Under the pieces are notes generated by a model that saw only the letters and a list, made by a program, of their open reading frames with translations, ran no database searches and was not told the origin of the DNA. Below are positions 59,301 to 64,000 of a DNA stretch of 64,000 bases, piece by piece. Position 1 is the first letter of the stretch; each line of letters starts with the position of its first letter. The translations under genes and the position numbers were made by a program. The DNA comes from Cryptosporidium bovis (taxonomy: Eukaryota; Apicomplexa; Conoidasida; Eucoccidiorida; Cryptosporidiidae): the NCBI GenBank assembly GCA_009768925.2, contig VHIT02000040.1:62001-126000 (forward strand), read 5' to 3'.

Positions 59301-62300
59301 GAGTGTTTAAAACATATAAATGAAATCATAGAAGAGTCAATACAAGATTTGGGTGGAAGACAATGTTCTATTGATGAATTTGTTACTATTAGGAGTCAAT
59401 TTGACCCTCTTATCCATATAATTCGAAGAAATGAAAAAGGGCGTTGGATGAGATTGATGTATGAACTTCATGAGATAATATTGTGTTATATTGAGATAGA
59501 AAAGTTGTTTGAAGAAAGGTCTTCGTTAGTTACAGCAAGAGTAATACCGAGTTTAAGAACTGAATACAGTTTTCCTGCACTATTACAAATGGGAAGATCT
59601 CATCAACAATTAAAAGCTAAAAACGAGATAATGGAAGAAATAGCAAAGGAAATGGCAAATAATTCATCTTTGCTACAGTGTACATTTCCTTTTAGGGAAA
59701 CAATACATCAAATTGCAGAGTTAACCTCAATAGAATATACAAAAATCGCAGGAGCATTTAGATATGTGCTATTAATGAAGGACAATGCAAAAATGTTAAC
59801 ACAGATTCAATCGGTTGCAAATAAGGTTTACGAATACAGTAAGTATATGTCTTTTGGAGGACAACTACAGGGACAATACCTAATATCAATAACAAATACT
59901 CCTTCTTCTCCACTTCAATACCCAATAAATACTCCATTGACATGGAACGGGGCATCTAATATCGGAGGACAATCAGTTGCAATTTCAAGTATAATGGCAG
60001 ATTTTACAAACTTTCCAGATTTCGCTTTGCTTAATTGCATAGGGCATCCAAATACATTAGTAGGTAAAATAGCATTCGAAATATATATTCGTCGTCATTA
60101 TGAAACATGTGGACTATCTTTTTATGCAGTAAAAAGCAAAGGCGAGAGGTGGGATAGTTCAAGTATAGAAACTCATTCCTTGGTACATCAGAATATGATG
60201 AACGTAATAAATACTCATGATTTATCTGGGATTTTACCTTCTGCTGGTGATGTTCAAAAGTCAAATAATATATTAGGTGTCTGGACTCACAATGCCTTGA
60301 CAACATCTTCACTTTATCAAACTCTATTTGATTCACTTAAATCAAATACCATAAACATTCCACTAATAAATAATGGAAATACAGACAAATATGGGTTGGA
60401 CGAGACAGTTTCTAAGAGCAAGTCTTTCAGCAGATTAGACCCAATTTCATTCTTAAATTCAACATCGAAATCAAATACAAATGGTGAAATATTAAGTGAG
60501 AACAGTCGTTGGAGGAGTATGTTAAGTGCTTTTAGTGGTCAAAGTTTGAGTAGTATAGCAGATGATTTACTGGAAGAATCACTTCCTATTCAGACAAGTA
60601 TTGGACTTTATTTTAATTCAATTGAGGATTTTAGGATCAATTTTGAAAAGTGCATTGATGAGATAAAAATACTTCACAAGGTATTTCCTCAACCATCCAC
60701 TTCAGTAGATTCTTTTATAATGCTTATAATATTGTCAAATTTTAATAATTTGGACATATTAAATAGGCCAAAAGCAACTTCGTACGAGGATGAAATGGTC
60801 GAGCAGAAAAGTAGTTGTAAGGATGAGATAGAGGATTTTGGTAAAAGTCATGATATAAGTCAGATTTTAGGAGAAGTATTGAACAAATATCAGGAGAAAT
60901 TATACTATAATAATATACACATGGTTTCATTTACTGTATCACCTTATAAAAACAAAGAAACTTCAGAGTCTCTTTCAGCAACTTTGATATACCCAAAAAC
61001 CCCATTTCACTATCACTTTAGATCAACAAGGAGTATTCCAGTAATAAATTATTGTGATTTGAATGATGAAAGTGAGTCCAATATAGTGAATATAGATGAA
61101 CAGGGTAATTGTTCTAAAAAATATTTTATAGAAGAACCTTATATTAGAAATATTTCAAATACATTGTTATCAACTTTAGAGTTAAAAAGATTGAGGTATT
61201 TTACTATTAAATCTATACCGAGTTCAATTTCTGGAATAAATTTGTTTGTGGGAACACCAAGAGAATTGTACTCGAATTCAAATAATAATAATAATAATGT
61301 AAAATCTCAGGACAATAAGGAAAATAACTCAATACAGAAAAATGTCAATGGTACGACAAATAATTCAAGAATAATACAGGATAATGTAACTCAAGATAAT
61401 AAGACAAAAACTACAAAAAGTGTGAGTGGTAAACAAATCTGTGATAACTCTGACAGTTGTTCTAATGGAATATTGCCTACACAAATATCAATGGATGCAA
61501 CAATACAATCATCTAAATCAGTTCAAACTGAGATTAAAAATAAAATAGCAAATAAACCATCAAAATCAGTAGATAATTACAAGGATAATAGCAATAATCT
61601 GAATGCAGGAGTTGGTAAGTCAATAAGTGCACTGAATATAAACAAACAAAGAAGATACTTTATAAGAGTATTGGTTCAACATGAATGTTGCGAATCTTAC
61701 TTTGAGGAACAGGAAAGATATTTCATAGCAGCATTGAGCACGTTAGAATCATGGTTGTCTTTTGACCAAAATTATACACATTCTAGTTCGGGAGCAGGTG
61801 GATCAAAAGGCTTACATCATTTATTATTTACATCAGTAGGGGTATTGAGTGATAAAAATTCTGGGTTCATAACAACAAGTATGGCAGAAGAGGCAGCTAT
61901 AACACTAGTTAGGCGTTATGCACAGAGAATTCAACAAACATCATTACAAACGATGGAATTTAGATATTTACAAAGATCGGTATATCAAAAGGATAGCAAT
62001 AATGTTGTAGTTCCCGTTAGATTTGTAATAGATAATCCAACTGGACAGGCAATTAGATTAAGAAGTTTTGTTGAGATAAAAAATCCAACGACAAGTGGAG
62101 GTAAGGTATTTGCAGCAATCGATTCAAAGAATTCTTTTCTAAATTATGTATCATCAAATAATGGTAAGAATGAAACATTTAACTTGCCGGGATTACAAAG
62201 AGAAGTCAAAACAAGGGTTGTGATGGAGACAGATAAAAACAAAGTTTCACCAATGACTGAAAACAAAGTTCCAAATTTGATGTTGTATCAATATGAACAT

Positions 62301-64000
62301 AATTATGATGGAAAGCCTTTAGATATTCCGCATCCATTGATAGGAAAAGTGGATCAAAAAAGATATCAAGCAGCAGAATTAAACACGGTCTATATTTATG
62401 ACTTTTTGGATTTATTTGAAGAGGCAATAAAAGGACTTTGGAAAAAGTGCCCTAAATACTTCGTAACAACTCCATCGGGAGTATCTTTATCTGGCTCAAA
62501 TGGTAAATCATTCAAAGGAGGCGACATAAATTTTGACTGTGACTCATCAAATATAGATTCCAATAATGGTAAAACAGCATTCTTACCTGGAAAATTAATG
62601 GAATGTATTGAATTAGATATAAATAGAGAAACAGGAGAATTGGAATACGTAAACAGAGAACCCGGAAATAATAGCTGTGGAATGGTGGCCTGGTGTATAA
62701 CAATGCATACTCCGGAGTATCCTAAAGGGAGAAGGATTGTGTTAATAGGAAATGATATCACATATCAAATGGGTACATTTGGAATTCAGGAAGATTTACT
62801 GTTTCAAAGGGCCTCTGAATATGCAAGAAGTTTGGGAATACCAAGGATATTTATAGCTGCAAACAGCGGAGCAAGAATGGGATTGGCCACAGAGGTACAG
62901 AAATGTTTAAAGATAGAATTTATAGATCCAAACAACCCAGTAAAAGGGTACAAGTATTTATATGTAACAGAAAACGACTATATAAAATACAATTTACATA
63001 ACAGTATTAATTCTGAGGTAGTTGAACATCCAAAGGACGGCAAAATATACAAAATAACAGACGTAATAGGATCACAAACAGGATTAGGGATAGAGAATTT
63101 ATGTGGTAGCGGCGGAATAGCAGGGGAAACATCAAAAGCAGCTAAATCTATTATGACTATAACATATGTGACCACAAGAACAGTTGGAATAGGAGCATAT
63201 TTGGCTAGACTTGGACATAGAGTCATACAAAAAGCTCACGGTGCTCCAATAATATTGACAGGATACCAGGCACTAAATAAAGTGGCTTCAAAGGAGATAT
63301 ATAGTAGCAATGATGAATTGGGTGGAATTGATATAATGGCAAAAAACGGAGTTACACATTTGGTTGTTAAGGACGATTTGGAAGGTTGCGTTGAGATACT
63401 AAAATGGTTAAGCTATGTTCCAGAGTATTTGGGGGGACGACTACCTATAATGGTAGATCCAACAGATCCAATATATAGGAATATAACGTACATGTGCAAT
63501 AGTAACACGGATGACCCCAGATTGATGTTAACTGGTTGTGTGGACTCAAGAGGACGTTGCTTATCAGGTTTGTGCGATAAAGAATCATTTAAAGAAGTAA
63601 TGAGTGACTGGGCAAAAACTGTAATTGTGGGTAGAGGTAGAATAGGCGGAATACCTGTTGGATTTATATTAGTAGAAACAAGAGTAACGGAATATGTTCA
63701 ACCAGCGGATCCGGTAATGCCTCACACAAGTGAATTGAAAGTAACAAGACCTGGCCAAATATGGTTTCCAGATTCTGCTTATAAAACTGCCCAGGCAATA
63801 AGAGATTTTAATGTGGAAGAACTTCCGTTAATAGTGATAGCTAACTGGAGAGGATTTAGTGGTGGACAAAAGGATATGTTTGACCAAGTACTTAAGTTTG
63901 GTTCTTATGTGGTGGATGAACTCGTTAATTACAAACAGCCTTGCTTTATTTACATTCCCCCAAGAGGAGAACTTAGAGGTGGAGCTTGGGTAGTTGTTGA
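56361..64000 (+). CDS. ACC1: acetyl-CoA carboxylase, multidomain, 3' end beyond window
   Basis: The frame opens at the ATG at 56361 and stays open to the window end (2546 codons). The enzyme makes malonyl-CoA from acetyl-CoA, bicarbonate and ATP. Biotin carboxylase: K-C-I-R-S-M-R-H-W-A-Y-E-T-F near residue 35, W-P-G-W-G-H-A-S-E-N-P near 115, A-G-G-G-G-K-G near 220, E-V-N-A-R-L-Q-V-E-H near 344. Biotin carrier: E-I-M-K-T, with biotinyl Lys 693. A long central domain follows, with an Asn/Ser-rich insertion at about 1635-1760. Carboxyltransferase: G-N-D-I-T-Y-Q-M-G-T-F-G near 2130, A-N-S-G-A-R near 2168, A-N-W-R-G-F-S-G-G near 2495. There is no transit peptide; Cryptosporidium lacks an apicoplast, so a cytosolic enzyme feeding its type I fatty-acid and polyketide synthases is likely. 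About 100-250 residues should be missing. Confidence 0.96.
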   Translation, partial: MDLDLPMYPSVGEFIEKNEGVNLIKKILVATSGQAAIKCIRSMRHWAYETFGNEKAFEFVVMATPEDIRSNSECVSEADYYVDIPMGPNYHNYANIEVIVSIAEEHECDAVWPGWGHASENPDLPLALSKARRKIIWIGPSAKSMETVGQKIQSNIIAQSVEVPCVPWSGDGVFVKIEKDGRFIETVTEEQMNESCVNNIEECEKVCRRIGFPVMIKASAGGGGKGIRLCNSMDELESKYRQVVNEVKCSPVFLMRAVTKCRHLEVQILGDNYGDVFALSTRDCTIQRRHQKVIEEGPVTTVDKEIVKTIEKAAERMCKAVGYSSAGTVEFLYDIERNCIAFLEVNARLQVEHVVSEGVTNCNIPAAQLQIAMGIPLEKIRDIQEYRKLCEQGNAPPRHIMAARITSEHAEKGFTPTCGDIFEISFRTSQNVWGYFSVGSPGQIHQFSDSQFGHIFAFGTNREESRKHLIMGLKGLTIRGEIRTNVEAVGRILENPDFINNKTYTQWLEHSVYFSSPLTKKVSTQYLIAVFAAACYTGMRYFKESEETFIRMLEQGQAPTSINIQYEMTLVHKGMKFRCESHYIGPEHIRIVLNGSSVTAKVRNIYPQSMQNGRDSCYLISGGFDGRNRKVFFKKDAEDNLLVTFDGTTYTFLKEHDPRQVRAPVSGKLVRWLIPNGAQGEKGQAYVEIEIMKTYMQLTLSNNGILEHSKPQGASFNIGDILGVLELPSEFTPPELELYPLPFPMFDNVKPPKLALETFCSGGFRNGPRMTALSNFREGKQQLLNALNGFYPAFDDVKDALNMFYHVLDPLMPFIELQEACEVATPLIPAKVRKKIIDVIQGVFSLFEILSKNSWYNHFDRERDIYSIQINNGELVTSLDDELCSFGDHDDIEDEGVTSNTSLKRMAEEKADNNDCELEENMEITPKKTQDGNIGYDEREKSHSTIERLENPSELTDCASLKEKSIKNINSCSDVETHILECLKHINEIIEESIQDLGGRQCSIDEFVTIRSQFDPLIHIIRRNEKGRWMRLMYELHEIILCYIEIEKLFEERSSLVTARVIPSLRTEYSFPALLQMGRSHQQLKAKNEIMEEIAKEMANNSSLLQCTFPFRETIHQIAELTSIEYTKIAGAFRYVLLMKDNAKMLTQIQSVANKVYEYSKYMSFGGQLQGQYLISITNTPSSPLQYPINTPLTWNGASNIGGQSVAISSIMADFTNFPDFALLNCIGHPNTLVGKIAFEIYIRRHYETCGLSFYAVKSKGERWDSSSIETHSLVHQNMMNVINTHDLSGILPSAGDVQKSNNILGVWTHNALTTSSLYQTLFDSLKSNTINIPLINNGNTDKYGLDETVSKSKSFSRLDPISFLNSTSKSNTNGEILSENSRWRSMLSAFSGQSLSSIADDLLEESLPIQTSIGLYFNSIEDFRINFEKCIDEIKILHKVFPQPSTSVDSFIMLIILSNFNNLDILNRPKATSYEDEMVEQKSSCKDEIEDFGKSHDISQILGEVLNKYQEKLYYNNIHMVSFTVSPYKNKETSESLSATLIYPKTPFHYHFRSTRSIPVINYCDLNDESESNIVNIDEQGNCSKKYFIEEPYIRNISNTLLSTLELKRLRYFTIKSIPSSISGINLFVGTPRELYSNSNNNNNNVKSQDNKENNSIQKNVNGTTNNSRIIQDNVTQDNKTKTTKSVSGKQICDNSDSCSNGILPTQISMDATIQSSKSVQTEIKNKIANKPSKSVDNYKDNSNNLNAGVGKSISALNINKQRRYFIRVLVQHECCESYFEEQERYFIAALSTLESWLSFDQNYTHSSSGAGGSKGLHHLLFTSVGVLSDKNSGFITTSMAEEAAITLVRRYAQRIQQTSLQTMEFRYLQRSVYQKDSNNVVVPVRFVIDNPTGQAIRLRSFVEIKNPTTSGGKVFAAIDSKNSFLNYVSSNNGKNETFNLPGLQREVKTRVVMETDKNKVSPMTENKVPNLMLYQYEHNYDGKPLDIPHPLIGKVDQKRYQAAELNTVYIYDFLDLFEEAIKGLWKKCPKYFVTTPSGVSLSGSNGKSFKGGDINFDCDSSNIDSNNGKTAFLPGKLMECIELDINRETGELEYVNREPGNNSCGMVAWCITMHTPEYPKGRRIVLIGNDITYQMGTFGIQEDLLFQRASEYARSLGIPRIFIAANSGARMGLATEVQKCLKIEFIDPNNPVKGYKYLYVTENDYIKYNLHNSINSEVVEHPKDGKIYKITDVIGSQTGLGIENLCGSGGIAGETSKAAKSIMTITYVTTRTVGIGAYLARLGHRVIQKAHGAPIILTGYQALNKVASKEIYSSNDELGGIDIMAKNGVTHLVVKDDLEGCVEILKWLSYVPEYLGGRLPIMVDPTDPIYRNITYMCNSNTDDPRLMLTGCVDSRGRCLSGLCDKESFKEVMSDWAKTVIVGRGRIGGIPVGFILVETRVTEYVQPADPVMPHTSELKVTRPGQIWFPDSAYKTAQAIRDFNVEELPLIVIANWRGFSGGQKDMFDQVLKFGSYVVDELVNYKQPCFIYIPPRGELRGGAWVVV

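Noticed and set aside
1-64000. Prokaryotic features, CRISPR arrays, insertion sequences or viral genes
   Set aside because: Eukaryotic gene content, GT/AG introns, no operon structure with ribosome-binding sites, and no transposase, integrase, capsid or spacer-repeat pattern.

Overview
The window is apicomplexan nuclear DNA, almost certainly from an intestinal-clade Cryptosporidium (C. parvum/C. hominis-like). The evidence is AT-rich intergenic DNA, mostly intron-less genes with a few very short introns (about 50-110 nt), many secreted proteins with poly-Thr, poly-Asn or Lys-rich tracts, a large single-exon multidomain acetyl-CoA carboxylase, and a cluster of paralogues that fit what I remember of the Cryptosporidium-specific 'WYLE' secreted family. 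I cannot fix the species without a search.

Left flank (1-10.4 kb), mainly housekeeping: the 3' end of a methionyl-tRNA synthetase, a multi-pass membrane RING-H2 ubiquitin ligase, ribosomal protein eL34, an unrecognised 310-aa protein, a 1454-aa PDS5-like cohesin regulator and a PITH-domain protein.

Centre (11.3-45 kb), a secretome island: a 1155-aa Cys-rich/Thr-rich mucin-like secreted protein, then eight WYLE-type paralogues (seven on the minus strand, one diverged spliced copy on the plus strand), and three further secreted proteins of unknown function. Two of those three are spliced genes that simple ORF calling breaks up: one of three exons at 42687-44807 and one of two exons at 40786-42301, whose first exon encodes the signal peptide. 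The WYLE proteins share a Cys-containing core around (W/F)-Y/F-L-E, a second conserved block near the C-terminus and, in most, a Lys/Arg-rich tail. Copies at 26.2 and 28.5 kb are near-identical in two blocks and diverged between them.

Right flank (45-64 kb), housekeeping and membrane genes again: a small polytopic membrane protein, an NPC1/Patched-type sterol-sensing-domain transporter, a four-exon TRAPPC13 homologue (its longest ORF gives a false secreted start), RCL1 for ribosome biogenesis, a small secreted glycoprotein-like gene, and the first 2546 codons of acetyl-CoA carboxylase, which runs off the window.

A recurring GGCGCC or GGCGGTAA-type element, resembling E2F/DP sites, lies 50-370 bp upstream of nearly every gene start, including every WYLE copy. 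GCATGCA-type (ApiAP2-like) palindromes occur in several of the same promoters. Three gene-free stretches (about 10.4-11.0, 24.0-24.6 and 39.6-40.6 kb) are clearly richer in GC than the other spacers and are unexplained.
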